Shown here piece by piece: positions 27,401 through 36,490 of a stretch of 64,000 bases of DNA (the stretch's first letter is position 1; the number at the start of each line of letters is the position of its first letter). A program made the position numbers and the translations under genes. Source of the stretch: Clostridium mediterraneense (GTDB lineage: Bacteria; Bacillota; Clostridia; Clostridiales; Clostridiaceae); NCBI RefSeq assembly GCF_900091705.1, contig NZ_LT594785.1, positions 1,782,985 through 1,846,984 on the forward strand, given 5' to 3'. The notes under the pieces were generated by a model. The model was not told where the DNA came from, did not search any database, and worked only from the letters and a program-made list of their open reading frames with translations.

Positions 27401-29755
27401 ATTTACTTCTGATATAAAGCCATTAATGTCATCTAATTTATTACCTTTGAAAGAATATATATACTTTCCTGTTTTAGAATCTATAAGCTTTATATTTAAA
27501 GAATCTCCATAAAATGCTCCTGTATATGTCTTACTTAAAGGATTTGCTGCTGCTTGCAATGTATTATTAACAGGGTTAAAACTTACATTAAATATTGGAA
27601 CATTAGTATTATTTAAAACTTCTATTCTATTTGTATTTATATTTATTAAATTAGAATCATATTTTACTGTTAAGATTTTATTATTATCATTATTAACAAA
27701 AACTCTAATTTCACTATCTATAGGTGCATCATTAATAGGTATTTCTATTGAAAAATTACCATTATTATCTGCTTTAACAATTTTTGATCCATTATTGAAA
27801 TAAGCATTTACATCTGCATTAGGCAACGTTTTACCTGTTAAAACTATATTTTGATTACCTTTATATAAAGCTTGTGAAGTAATTAAATCTTTATTTTCTA
27901 ATGGTACTAATCCACTCGGTGTTATTTTAAAACATTTAAATTTATCTACAGCATCAATCTTAGTTTTTCCATCATCAAGTAATAAATTTCCGCAAGATAA
28001 CTGTGTTTCCTTACTTTCATACACAGCAATTATATCTCCATATTTAAAATGAGCACCATTTAAATCCTCTTTTGAATCAAATACATTAAAATTGCTTGTA
28101 GCACAACTTGCTATAAGCTTTCCTGATTTACCATCTATAAGTTGTGCTGCAAAAGCTTTCCCTCTTTCATTATTTACTGTCATTGTTGCTGGATTAAAAC
28201 TTATAGTTTGTCCATAAGTTGCATCCTTATTTTTATCTGATATATATATCTTAGATTTTAATATACCTAAATTTTTATTAACTGATGGATTTATAGTTGT
28301 AGTAAGTTGCCCATCAGTTTCTACTAATATATTAGTTTCATTTGTAAATCCATTAACATCAGAAATATTAACTTCAAATTTTCCTTCTGAGTTAGATTTA
28401 GTTGTAAATTCTTTTCCTTCAACAATTACATTTACTACTTGATTAGCTTTATTAATATTCCCTGAAATAATACCTGTTGTTATTTTTCCATTTCCTAAAA
28501 CACCAAAAGGATTAACTTTGATTTCAGTCATATCACATAACTTTAATCCATCTTGTGTTATTTTCATTTCAATAGGTTTATTTATTAAATATTGTTTTTC
28601 ATTATTAAAATTAGATATTTTTAATTTACTTGATTTCTTGTAATCTATTTTTATAATATCACCATAAGAAAAATTTAAATTATTAAAAGTATTACTTAAT
28701 TCAGTCTGTGGATGTTCAGTACCTTTAACTTTTACTGTTTTAACCAACTTACCATTACTTTTATACATACTTATAGAAAAAACTTCATCATCTTTTGATA
28801 CATATGGATTTATTTGCGCCCAATCTTTTATAAATTCTATTTTAGATGTTAGAGGATTAAATTTTAAAGTGCCAATATGTTGGTTCCAAATATTATCAAT
28901 ACTTATATTATTTTCACTAATTTTGTATATATTAGGATTTAATATAGGGTTTACTATTTTTTCTTTTTCTCCTTCTGCTAAAACTTTAATTTTAGTTGAT
29001 ACTGTTATATTTTTATCTGCTGTTATATCTAAATTATAAATCCCCTTAGAATCTGAAGTTGTTTTATAATCTTTATTATCTACCCATATATTTACTATCA
29101 TATTTGGTTTTGCTTTACCTGAAACATTTATCTTATTACTATTTAAAGTAAAATATATAGGATTTACAATTAAATTATCTTCAATTTTCTTTAATCCATC
29201 TTGTGTAATTTCATAATTAATATTTTCATTTGGCTTAGCATTAGTTCCAAGATCTTCTGGATAATTACTTCTTGAATCTATTCCACTAGTCCATACATAT
29301 AATCCTGTACTTTGGATTGATATTCTATCTCCATAATTAAATGTTAATCCATTAAAATCTTTTGCTATATCATTAATATTTTCTGAATCACTATAACTTT
29401 TACTCTTTATTATTGTTCCATCTTTACTATATAAAGTAATACTAAACGCTTTATTAGTTCTAGTATTAGAAAATTTTCTATTATTTATTGGACTTATTTC
29501 TATCTTATTATTAATAGTATTAAACTTTATTGCTCCTGATATATATGGTCCATAGTAATCACAGAATAATTGAATTTTCTGATTATCTAAACTATTATTT
29601 TTTATAATAGTTTTGTTTGTTTCATTACTTTTTTCTATTTTAGTAGTACTAGCTAATAAAACTTTATTATTACTCATACTTGATGCTATTGGCTGTACAT
29701 TCATAGCCATTACTCCAGCTAAACTTATAATTGATAATATTTTTTTGGTATTCAT
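24416..29755 (-). CDS. Giant secreted repeat protein with transglutaminase-like domain
   Basis: About 1,779 residues from the ATG at 29755, which has GAGGAG nine bases upstream. An in-frame ATG at 29806 would put a charged stretch before the signal peptide. A signal peptide covers about residues 1-26. Five copies of a roughly 125-residue beta-rich module follow, near 72-185, 285-415, 498-622, 705-838 and 925-1055. Each has FNP-T, an LY..NG strand, F-YGD-I and ITxxGL. Most are joined by Ig-like linkers. Residues about 1285-1500 look like a transglutaminase/papain-like fold, with Cys1426 in GGVCGST and His1452 in GQPGHCAF, then Asn/Trp. A TPR-like helical stretch and a sixth module end the protein. 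The modules resemble mucin/carbohydrate-binding domains. There is no LPXTG motif. It may be an adhesin, enzyme or toxin. Confidence 0.8.
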   Translation of the reverse strand: MNTKKILSIISLAGVMAMNVQPIASSMSNNKVLLASTTKIEKSNETNKTIIKNNSLDNQKIQLFCDYYGPYISGAIKFNTINNKIEISPINNRKFSNTRTNKAFSITLYSKDGTIIKSKSYSDSENINDIAKDFNGLTFNYGDRISIQSTGLYVWTSGIDSRSNYPEDLGTNAKPNENINYEITQDGLKKIEDNLIVNPIYFTLNSNKINVSGKAKPNMIVNIWVDNKDYKTTSDSKGIYNLDITADKNITVSTKIKVLAEGEKEKIVNPILNPNIYKISENNISIDNIWNQHIGTLKFNPLTSKIEFIKDWAQINPYVSKDDEVFSISMYKSNGKLVKTVKVKGTEHPQTELSNTFNNLNFSYGDIIKIDYKKSSKLKISNFNNEKQYLINKPIEMKITQDGLKLCDMTEIKVNPFGVLGNGKITTGIISGNINKANQVVNVIVEGKEFTTKSNSEGKFEVNISDVNGFTNETNILVETDGQLTTTINPSVNKNLGILKSKIYISDKNKDATYGQTISFNPATMTVNNERGKAFAAQLIDGKSGKLIASCATSNFNVFDSKEDLNGAHFKYGDIIAVYESKETQLSCGNLLLDDGKTKIDAVDKFKCFKITPSGLVPLENKDLITSQALYKGNQNIVLTGKTLPNADVNAYFNNGSKIVKADNNGNFSIEIPINDAPIDSEIRVFVNNDNNKILTVKYDSNLININTNRIEVLNNTNVPIFNVSFNPVNNTLQAAANPLSKTYTGAFYGDSLNIKLIDSKTGKYIYSFKGNKLDDINGFISEVNNKNYKLGDIIEVSYNPQFVKANVYDGKNSIGNTTGAKEYFEITNKGLVNLNNKFINVKPLDILSNEKVISANIEGTAKPNTFVDVSVDGNIFKGMTNGNGNFNIAINDKDGFTNNTNIIVSSEGYIPTQITPSIKSNIQLMNSYINFYDNQGWQGKLSSSITFNPQTMKFIVNNYADSFGDGKSHYFNFNLYNTNGDKILSSSVNNGATSQLTNLLNEKSFNYGDIIGLSYNKDISRPVVLNGNKILSNISGDEEYFKITKEGLVKVNFGQNAYTSNVSWDNNNLVVDSNIANGQSENILKANKKLVILDSNNKIVDSVNTSILNNNELSVQAIIPESILNKLVVGQHYTFALEVNNKLFPIKVSSNTPSNSKYILEGNSDNLLLIAVTEKSVINIDKSSDISSYAKEFEININSMMNTNNNADILGSDKLNYDITTREFITRVGETNLENFFNKSEANKEFINWVLNNKIAMQEYLQATNPKEMNINGLQIWSDIWNKYTNSRTGFNLKLAIAVAVSNATPIKAWPGKGTVGDPVERYNIFETLNEEGEMLPIFKTLDIRHIMYVVNTHIPNSQILGMRAVIMQNHNAFINANGHSGLNNIAYTINYNEINPHTGVSVFGPDFYGANPSPLDVWYDGGVCGSTSYIGASACQIFGMPAQPVGQPGHCAFIFYNNQKEWVLGNNISGWSGSSGADISGWSKGIATNGNVTNYNLLYENIDKQKLSNSNEYLWLASSRTSYKDKMNAIDKAISIEPLNLEAWLDKINLMKTNNNLTVKDYMNLSEEIIKALKDYPMPMFDILLQIKNQILNNGTTLDYNYYVDSIQKALNLVENPNQKPIAKDMLNLMPKEGLEKGVTPLTNSSITINNIWNQSLAKLGFNTLSMKMNVNKGWSVINPYLKERAFTIGLYNKNNELIKSVTLKGGDYPEDPLYNAFNNLDFKYGDKIFIDYNRSSKISISHLYKDNILNNSYDVNKSSVFEITKNGLVYIGDSIN

Positions 29756-29829
29756 ACTTTTAATCTCCTCATACCTATATATAACTATATATTTACATGA
29801 TTTCATCTTTTAAATGTTATCTTTATTAC

Positions 29830-29845
29830 AATTTGTATACAAATT
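29830..29845. promoter_or_regulatory. 16-base perfect palindrome upstream of the giant gene
   Basis: AATTTGTATACAAATT is a perfect palindrome about 75 bases before the start at 29755. Its size and place suggest an operator for a dimeric repressor or activator. No regulator gene is next to it. Confidence 0.4.
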
Positions 29846-30104
29846 AATTTCTAAGTTAAAGATTAAGTTTATAATTATTAACAAATATTAATTAATAATT
29901 AACAATACTGATTATATATTAATAATTATCGATATACAATTAACAAATATAATGCTTAATAGCAAATTATTAGTTACGATATTTTATTTTTATAATATTT
30001 ATAAATATAAAATCCTAAAAAAAATAAAATAAATAAAATTTCAAATATATTTTTATAACTATAATTTTTCCAACTAATATTTTCCATTTAAAAGTTATTT
30101 TTAA

Positions 30105-30151
30105 TAAAAAAACTATACATAAATACAAAATATATGTATTTATATATAGTT
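30105..30151 (-). terminator. Terminator of the companion secreted protein gene
   Basis: A 16-base stem with one mismatch pairs ACTATACATAAATACA (30112-30127) with TGTATTTATATATAGT (30135-30150). It lacks GC pairs but has a T-rich tail on the minus strand. Confidence 0.55.
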
Positions 30152-30202
30152 TAATTTTTATCTCTTTTATAAATAATTTGTTTAGCTTAATCATTTAAAT
30201 AT

Positions 30203-31522
30203 CTATATTTCACTAATAATAACCTCTATATTTTCATTAATCTCAGTAAAATTGTTATCTGATAATCTAGTTGGAAGAATATACTCTCCATTTATATCCT
30301 TATTTGCTTCTATTCCATTAATAAGGATCTTTGAAACATGATAATTATCTAATACCTTTGGAATATCTATATTTATATAAGAACCAGGTGAGCCACTTGT
30401 TACTTCATGTTTTGCTAATATAATTTCTCCCTGATCATTTTTAATCTCCATATGTACTTTATGTATTATATCTTTTACAACATAATAAGTTATTATTTCA
30501 TTTTCAACAGAAAACTTTTCTGGAACTCCAGATACAATTTCTCCTCTTAAATTAGTTATATCCATTAAATGATAGCCACTTGGAATTTCAGGTTCTTTAA
30601 ACCCTGTTTCTTCTCCCTTTTTCCCAGTTGCAGATAATTTCAAAATAACCTCCATTGTTTCACTATCTACAACTTCAACATTATTAACACAAGTAACTTC
30701 CTCTTTATTTGAAACTATATCTTTATCGGAATCAACATTTGTATTAATTAAAATATCTAATAAGTTTTTCTCTATGTACTCTTGTCCACTTACCCTATTT
30801 CCTTCTGGAGTATATACTTTTATAGCATCATCAAAATTTTCTTCCACTTTTTTATTATTAGTTTCTATACTAATAGTATTACTAACTTCTATTACCTTAT
30901 TTGCATTTATTATTTCTTTCTCTGTTAATTCATAAGGAAGTTCTTCTAATCCATCTCTAGTTATTTCCACAAAAATAGGATTACTTATTTGATAATCCCT
31001 TCCACCATTAAAATTAGATATATTTACATTAATAGATTCACTATAATCTATCTTTAAAATATCTCCATAAAAAAAACTTAAATTATTAAAAGCTAAGCTT
31101 AATTTACTTTGTGGCTCTTCCCCTATATTGATAAAGACAGATTTTATTAAAGTTTTATTATATCTATATAAACTAATAGAAAAAGTATCTTTTGAATCTA
31201 CTAAATCATTAAATCCTGCCCAGCCCTTTCTAAATAATATCTTATTTGTTAAAGGATTAAATCTTAAAACTCCAATTGGTTCCTCCCAGATATTACTCAT
31301 AGTTATAATATTATTTTCAATCTCATATGTAGTAGCATTATTATCTCTTTTAACCCTTGTATTTATAGTTGTATCTTTTTTAGCTTTAGTACTTTTATCA
31401 TTGAATTCACTATTATTATAAGTAGTATTATTCCCAGTAATATCATCTGGCGGTATAGGCTGCGTATTAACAAGTGAAACACCAGCTAATGCCATAATTG
31501 ATAATATATTTTTTGAATTCAT
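30203..31522 (-). CDS. Secreted companion protein with one shared repeat module and MucBP-like tail
   Basis: 439 residues. The leader MNSKNILSIMALAGV matches that of the giant protein (MNTKKILSIISLAGV) closely, ending near QPI. One copy of the shared beta-rich module lies at about 70-195 (IGVLRFNPLT, FFYGDILKIDY, EITRDGL). A spacer of about 100 residues follows. The C-terminal region (about 300-439) has strand patterns like MucBP domains (PSGYHL, GSPGSYINIDIP, NYHVSK). No sortase motif or transmembrane tail is seen. It is probably secreted and glycan-binding. The shared leader and module suggest descent from, or exchange with, the larger neighbour, and joint function outside the cell. Confidence 0.75.
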   Translation of the reverse strand: MNSKNILSIMALAGVSLVNTQPIPPDDITGNNTTYNNSEFNDKSTKAKKDTTINTRVKRDNNATTYEIENNIITMSNIWEEPIGVLRFNPLTNKILFRKGWAGFNDLVDSKDTFSISLYRYNKTLIKSVFINIGEEPQSKLSLAFNNLSFFYGDILKIDYSESINVNISNFNGGRDYQISNPIFVEITRDGLEELPYELTEKEIINANKVIEVSNTISIETNNKKVEENFDDAIKVYTPEGNRVSGQEYIEKNLLDILINTNVDSDKDIVSNKEEVTCVNNVEVVDSETMEVILKLSATGKKGEETGFKEPEIPSGYHLMDITNLRGEIVSGVPEKFSVENEIITYYVVKDIIHKVHMEIKNDQGEIILAKHEVTSGSPGSYINIDIPKVLDNYHVSKILINGIEANKDINGEYILPTRLSDNNFTEINENIEVIISEI

Positions 31523-31764
31523 TCTTTATTTTTCTCCTTGAAATATGTATATAAATATTATAAACAATAACAGTTACAAATCAGTAATAATTATGGCTTT
31601 ATGAGAATAATTGTAATTGCTATTTAAATTAATATAAATACATTTACATAATATTAATTCTCATAAAAATTATATATAAAAAAATAAAAGTATAAGATAT
31701 AAAATATAATTAAATCTCTACTTAATTATTTTCTATAAATCATACTTTTATAAAATATTTAATA

Positions 31765-32343
31765 CTAAGCTTCTAACACAACTTCTGTTTCTGAAACTAA
31801 ATTATTCATTTCTGCTTCCTTAATAACATTGAAGTCTATAACTTCTGAAAGTCCTATATTACTTCTTCTTTCCATTAAGAAAGTATCTTTCCATACTCCA
31901 AATATAGTTTGAGCTATCTTTTCTCTATATCCAACTTCTCTAAATCCACATTTTTCATGTAACTTCTTGCTTCCAATATTACCGTCTAATATTGTTGCTT
32001 GAAGTGTCCATATTCCTGCTTCTTCTGATAATCTTATAAGTTCATTTAAAAGTTTTGTCCCAATACCTTTTCCTCTTTGACCTGACTTAACATATATGCT
32101 AAGCTCAGCAACTCCTCTGTATTGGTATTTAGCATTCATAGCTGTAAGTGCTGCAAATCCTAAAACAACTCCATCTTCTAGTAAAATTATATTAAACCCC
32201 TTAAGATGGGAATCCATCCATTCTTCGTAGCTAGGCACTGTCCTTTGAAAAGTAATGATGCCTGTATCTATTGATTCTTTATATATGGCGACCATTTCGC
32301 CCCAATATTTTTCTTCTAATTGCACTATTTCATACTTTTCCAT
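31765..32343 (-). CDS. GNAT-family N-acetyltransferase (PAT-like)
   Basis: 192 residues, cytoplasmic. The acetyl-CoA-binding motif A is SGQRGKGIGTKLLN (about 87-100). The segments GVAELSIYV and LHEKCGFREVGYREK are typical of the phosphinothricin acetyltransferase-like subgroup, whose members acetylate amino acids such as methionine sulfone or related compounds. The last 30 residues are an extra acidic tail. It has spacers on both sides and appears to be its own transcript. The ATG at 32343 is preceded by AGGAGG. The true substrate is unknown. Confidence 0.85.
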   Translation of the reverse strand: MEKYEIVQLEEKYWGEMVAIYKESIDTGIITFQRTVPSYEEWMDSHLKGFNIILLEDGVVLGFAALTAMNAKYQYRGVAELSIYVKSGQRGKGIGTKLLNELIRLSEEAGIWTLQATILDGNIGSKKLHEKCGFREVGYREKIAQTIFGVWKDTFLMERRSNIGLSEVIDFNVIKEAEMNNLVSETEVVLEA

Positions 32344-32546
32344 TACCTAACCTCCTATTACTATTTTTATTGCTTAATGAATAAATTACTGATATATTGC
32401 GAATATTATTATAATATAATTTTAAGTTATTTTAAATATATTAATTTATAAATTTAAGAGGTATTTAAAGATTTTTTATCAATTTAATTAATATTTTTTT
32501 AACAAAATGTTAATTGTAAAATAAAGTATTGATAAATCATATATTT

Positions 32547-33737
32547 TTATCTACTAAAAATACTAATAGACCTATCTAAAATCCCATTTAGAAAAGCTAA
32601 AACTATCCCATAATTAGTAATTGGAATCTCTTTTTTCTCACATTCATTTATTCTATTAATAACAGTCTTTCTATTTATCATGCACGCTCCACAATGAATT
32701 ATTAAATCGTATTTTTCTATATCATTTGGAAAATCATGTCCCATTCTAAAAGTAAAATCTAATTTAGCTCCAACATATTTTTCTAAAAGTTTTGGTATCT
32801 TAACTTTACCAATATCCTCATGTGAAACATTATGACTACAACTCTCAGCTATTAAAATCTTACTTCCTTCTTTTAATTCTTTAATTTTATAGGCCCCCTT
32901 AACAAAAGTATCTAAATCACCTTTTTGTCTTGCAAATAATATTGAAAAGCTAGTTAAAGGAATATCCTTTGGAAGAATTTTATTAACTTTTTTAAATGCT
33001 TGTGAATCAGTAACTACTAAATCAACTTTTTTCATATCAGAAAGTCCCTCTTCAAGTTCTGTATCTCTCAAAACATAGCTTTTAATCCCATTATCCAAAC
33101 AATCTCTAATAAGCTGAACCTGTGGAAGTATAAGTCTACCTTTTGGAGCTTCTGAATCTATTGGAACAACCATAACAACTGTTGATCCATAAGGCAAAAT
33201 ATCAGCAATTAAACTTTTTTCTGCTTCTAATTTATCTAAAGATAAACTTATCTTATCTATAAGCTTATCTATGCCTATATCTTCTTTAGCTGAAATAAAT
33301 AAAACATCCTCTAATTTATCTTGTATCTCTCTAATCTGTATTTCACTTAGTAATTCTTTTTTATTTACAACAATTATCGAACTAAGATTATATTTCTTTA
33401 TCTCTTCTTCCCATTTTTTATATGAATTTAAATCGATATTTTTACCATCAATAACAAAGATAGCTAAATCTACTTTTTTTAAAGTTTCCATAGTCTTCTC
33501 TATTCTTTTTTCTCCAAGAATAGTATCATCATTTAATCCTGCTGTATCTAAAAATAAAACTGGTCCTACTCCTATAATCTCCATAGCTTTTTTTACTGTA
33601 TCAGTTGTTGTTCCTTTATTTTCAGATACAAGTGAAATATCTTGATTTACTATTCTATTCATTAAAGAAGACTTTCCAGAGTTTGTATTTCCAAATATAC
33701 CTATGTGCTTTCTATTTGAATTTGGTGTTCTAAGCAT
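32547..33737 (-). CDS. hydF: [FeFe]-hydrogenase maturation GTPase HydF
   Basis: 396 residues. The N-terminal GTPase domain has the P-loop GNTNSGKS (16-23), DTAG and NKKE. A middle dimerisation domain follows. A C-terminal cluster-binding domain has the conserved ligands CSHN and, about 50 residues later, HCGAC. HydF is the scaffold on which the 2Fe subcluster of the H-cluster is built and from which it is passed to the hydrogenase. It is the last gene after hydE and hydG, 15 bases past the hydG stop. Length and motifs are standard. Confidence 0.95.
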   Translation of the reverse strand: MLRTPNSNRKHIGIFGNTNSGKSSLMNRIVNQDISLVSENKGTTTDTVKKAMEIIGVGPVLFLDTAGLNDDTILGEKRIEKTMETLKKVDLAIFVIDGKNIDLNSYKKWEEEIKKYNLSSIIVVNKKELLSEIQIREIQDKLEDVLFISAKEDIGIDKLIDKISLSLDKLEAEKSLIADILPYGSTVVMVVPIDSEAPKGRLILPQVQLIRDCLDNGIKSYVLRDTELEEGLSDMKKVDLVVTDSQAFKKVNKILPKDIPLTSFSILFARQKGDLDTFVKGAYKIKELKEGSKILIAESCSHNVSHEDIGKVKIPKLLEKYVGAKLDFTFRMGHDFPNDIEKYDLIIHCGACMINRKTVINRINECEKKEIPITNYGIVLAFLNGILDRSISIFSR

Positions 33738-33752
33738 CTTAGCTCCCCCTAA

Positions 33753-35132
33753 TTATAAGAATAAATCTCTTTTACCTTGTTTTAGTTTTTCAATATTTTT
33801 TTCTACTATATTTTTAATTCTTTCATTTTTTATTTCTGATACTACTTTTAAAGCTGTTTTCATTGCTTTTTCTTTAAATTCTTCATCACCATAATCAAGA
33901 GCATATTCAACAAGTGTTGTTATAGCATTAGGCTCACATACATTTTGTATTTCTCCTGATTTAGCAAGTTCCATAAATCTATCTCCAGTTCTTCCTGTTC
34001 TGTAACAAGCAGTACAATAACTTGGTATATATCCATCATCAAGAAGTTCTTTAATTACTTCTAAAGGAGTTCTATCATCTTCAGTTTGAAATTGCTTATC
34101 ATCACTTCCATTTTCTTCCCTTTCCTTATATCCACCAACTCCAGTGCTAGAACCTGCCGAAACTTGAGATACTCCATATCTTAAGACTTCTCTTCTCATC
34201 TTAGCTGTTTCTCTTGTTGAAAGTATAATACCAACATAAGGCACAGCTATTCTAAGAACAGCAACTACTCTTTTAAACATTTCATCACTTAAAAGATGTG
34301 GATAATTTTCTAAACTAACTCCCCCTGCTTTTTTAAGTCTAGGAACTGAAATTGTATGGAAACCTACACCATACTTTTCTTCAAGATAATTATTGTGCAT
34401 CATAAGACCTAAAACTTCAAACTTTGGATCTGCTAGTCCAAATAAAGCTCCAGCTCCTACATCATCAATTCCAGCTTCCATTGCTCTATCAAAAGCAGTA
34501 AGATGATAATCATAATCACCTTTTAATGAATTTGGATGCATAAGTTCATAAGTTGGTTTGTGATAAGTTTCTTGGAATAAAATATAGGTTCCTATTCCCT
34601 TTTCCTTTAGCTTTCTATAATTTGCTTTTGTAGTTGCAGCAATATTTACATTAACTCTTCTTATTGCCCCATTTTCATTTTGAGTATTATATATAGTATC
34701 AAGACATTCTAAAACATAATCAATAGGAGCATTTAATGGATCTTCTCCTAGTTCTAAAGCAAGTCTTTTATGTCCCATTTTTTCTAATATCTTAACTTCA
34801 TTAGCCACTTCTTCTTGAGTAAGCTTTCTTCTTTTAAATGTATTACATCTTTTGTAACCACAATAAACACAATTATTAACACAATAATCGCTAACATATA
34901 AAGGAGCAAACATTACAATTCTTTTTCCATATATATTTTCTTTTATTTTTCCTGCTAAATTATATATTTCTTTAACTACATCTTCATCAGAAGTTGATAA
35001 TAATACAGCTATTTCTCTATAATCTAATCTCTTACCACTTTTAGCTTTATCTATTACTGCCCTTGCTTCTTCTTTACTTGGATTCTTTGTATCTTCTAAA
35101 ACTCTACTTATTAAATCATGATTTATAAACAT
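33753..35132 (-). CDS. hydG: [FeFe]-hydrogenase maturase HydG (radical SAM tyrosine lyase)
   Basis: 459 residues. The radical-SAM cluster ligands are Cys84, Cys88 and Cys91 (CVNNCVYC). The C-terminal part has the second cluster motif YCTACYRTGRTG with a further Cys about 20 residues on (NVCEPN). HydG cleaves tyrosine to p-cresol and makes the CO and CN- ligands bound to iron for the H-cluster. It follows hydE by 11 bases and precedes hydF by 15. It is related to ThiH, but the extra C-terminal cluster motif and the neighbours settle the identity. Confidence 0.95.
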   Translation of the reverse strand: MFINHDLISRVLEDTKNPSKEEARAVIDKAKSGKRLDYREIAVLLSTSDEDVVKEIYNLAGKIKENIYGKRIVMFAPLYVSDYCVNNCVYCGYKRCNTFKRRKLTQEEVANEVKILEKMGHKRLALELGEDPLNAPIDYVLECLDTIYNTQNENGAIRRVNVNIAATTKANYRKLKEKGIGTYILFQETYHKPTYELMHPNSLKGDYDYHLTAFDRAMEAGIDDVGAGALFGLADPKFEVLGLMMHNNYLEEKYGVGFHTISVPRLKKAGGVSLENYPHLLSDEMFKRVVAVLRIAVPYVGIILSTRETAKMRREVLRYGVSQVSAGSSTGVGGYKEREENGSDDKQFQTEDDRTPLEVIKELLDDGYIPSYCTACYRTGRTGDRFMELAKSGEIQNVCEPNAITTLVEYALDYGDEEFKEKAMKTALKVVSEIKNERIKNIVEKNIEKLKQGKRDLFL

Positions 35133-35143
35133 ATCTTTTCCCC

Positions 35144-36268
35144 CTAATCAAAAATTAATTGTATATTTCCATTTACAGCTTTCTTTATATTTTTCTCTAC
35201 TATTTTTTGTCCCTGTATAGTCTCAAGCCAAGTAGCATTATCTCCTCTAGTAACTTCTATCTCATATCCAGCCTTTCTCATTCTACCTTCAATACACATT
35301 CTACATTCAGCTGCTTCATCCCCTGTACAAATCTTACCATCATAAAGAGCATATTTATCTCTAACATTTGTAGGAGATAAATTTGGCATAACAACATTCC
35401 CTCCTGCCTTTATCCCCTTTTCTCTTCCAAGTGGATCAATACTTCCAAGCGCAGTAGTTGCTGGAAGCAATACATCTGGAATTAATAATCTCACTAAAGA
35501 TAACATTAAAACTGTTTTTTCAAGAGTTCCTCCTGATTCTTTTCCAAGTGGAGTATCTTTTTGAGGAATAAATGGACCTATTCCACACATGTGAGGTTTA
35601 AATTCTTTAACAAATATTAAATCATTTACTAAATCATCATTAGTCTGCTCTGGTAGTCCAACCATAAAGCCAGCTCCAACTTGATATCCTATTGTCTTTA
35701 AATTATAAAGACACTCTCGTCTTTCATTCATAGTACAACCTGGATGTAATTTTTCATACAAATGATTTGAGGCAGTCTCATGTCTTAAAAGATATCTATC
35801 TGCTCCAGCCTCATACATCTTTTTATATGATTCATAACTTCTTTCACCTAAAGATAAAGTTATAGCATTCCTTGGAAATCTTCTTTTAATTTCTTTTATA
35901 ATTTCCACCATTCTATCATCTGTAAAATAAGCATCTTCTCCACCTTGAAGTACATAAGTTTTATAACCTAGCTTGTCTCCAATATTAGCACATTCCATAA
36001 TCTGCTCAAAAGTTAGCCTATACCTATCTGCATTTTTATTGCTTCTTCTAATTCCACAATACATACAATCTCTTCTACAAAAATTAGTAAACTCAATAAG
36101 TCCCCTCATATAGACCTTATTCCCATAAACTCTTTTCCTTACCTCATCAGCTTTTATTCTTAAATACTCTTTTTCTTCATCATTAATATTATCAAGAATA
36201 TATAAAAGCTCTTCTCTTGTTGCATTACTTTCTTTATAAAGCTTATCTATTATTTTTATGATATTCAT
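35144..36268 (-). CDS. hydE: [FeFe]-hydrogenase maturase HydE (radical SAM)
   Basis: 374 residues. The radical-SAM ligands are Cys64, Cys68 and Cys71 (CRRDCMYC). A BioB-like barrel follows, with LQGGED and SLGERS, and three closely spaced cysteines near the C-terminus (CTGDEAAECRMC). HydE works with HydG and HydF to make the dithiomethylamine bridge and a dimeric iron intermediate. It is the first gene of the maturation operon, with a near-consensus promoter about 70 bases upstream. The hydrogenase structural gene is not in this window. Confidence 0.95.
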   Translation of the reverse strand: MNIIKIIDKLYKESNATREELLYILDNINDEEKEYLRIKADEVRKRVYGNKVYMRGLIEFTNFCRRDCMYCGIRRSNKNADRYRLTFEQIMECANIGDKLGYKTYVLQGGEDAYFTDDRMVEIIKEIKRRFPRNAITLSLGERSYESYKKMYEAGADRYLLRHETASNHLYEKLHPGCTMNERRECLYNLKTIGYQVGAGFMVGLPEQTNDDLVNDLIFVKEFKPHMCGIGPFIPQKDTPLGKESGGTLEKTVLMLSLVRLLIPDVLLPATTALGSIDPLGREKGIKAGGNVVMPNLSPTNVRDKYALYDGKICTGDEAAECRMCIEGRMRKAGYEIEVTRGDNATWLETIQGQKIVEKNIKKAVNGNIQLIFD

Positions 36269-36338
36269 ATTTATCCCCTTAAACTTTAAATATTGTTATA
36301 AATTACAAATAGTTCATTTAAAATCCCCAATATTTTTA

Positions 36339-36367
36339 ATTATAAATCTACTAGAAAATATTGTCTA
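36339..36367 (-). promoter_or_regulatory. Promoter of the hydEGF operon
   Basis: On the minus strand TAGACA, a 17-base spacer and TATAAT. The transcript leader is about 65 bases. Confidence 0.7.
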
Positions 36368-36490
36368 TCAAGTATTTATTTATTATTTTTTTTATTGTTT
36401 TTTATTAATTTTGTTAACATTAATTTCATTTAGTTACTAATATTCATCTATATTACTTATATAACTGAAAATAGCACATACTTTATCAAA

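Larger units (their letters stand above)
29756..30202. other. 447-base AT-rich spacer with terminator and palindrome
   Basis: No coding sequence is supported. It holds the terminator of the companion gene (30105-30151), a 16-base palindrome (29830-29845) and, between them, a stretch of repeated ATTAATTAATAATTAACAA-like words. I see no clear sigma-A promoter for the large gene apart from TATAGT-like boxes near 29785. Confidence 0.6.

Noticed and set aside
24416-31522. Sortase-anchored surface proteins
   Set aside because: Neither of the two secreted repeat proteins ends in LPXTG, a hydrophobic helix and a basic tail.
31600-31665. Nine-base inverted repeat TATGAGAAT/ATTCTCATA with a 48-base gap
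   Set aside because: Too far apart for a terminator and in very AT-rich DNA where such pairs arise by chance.
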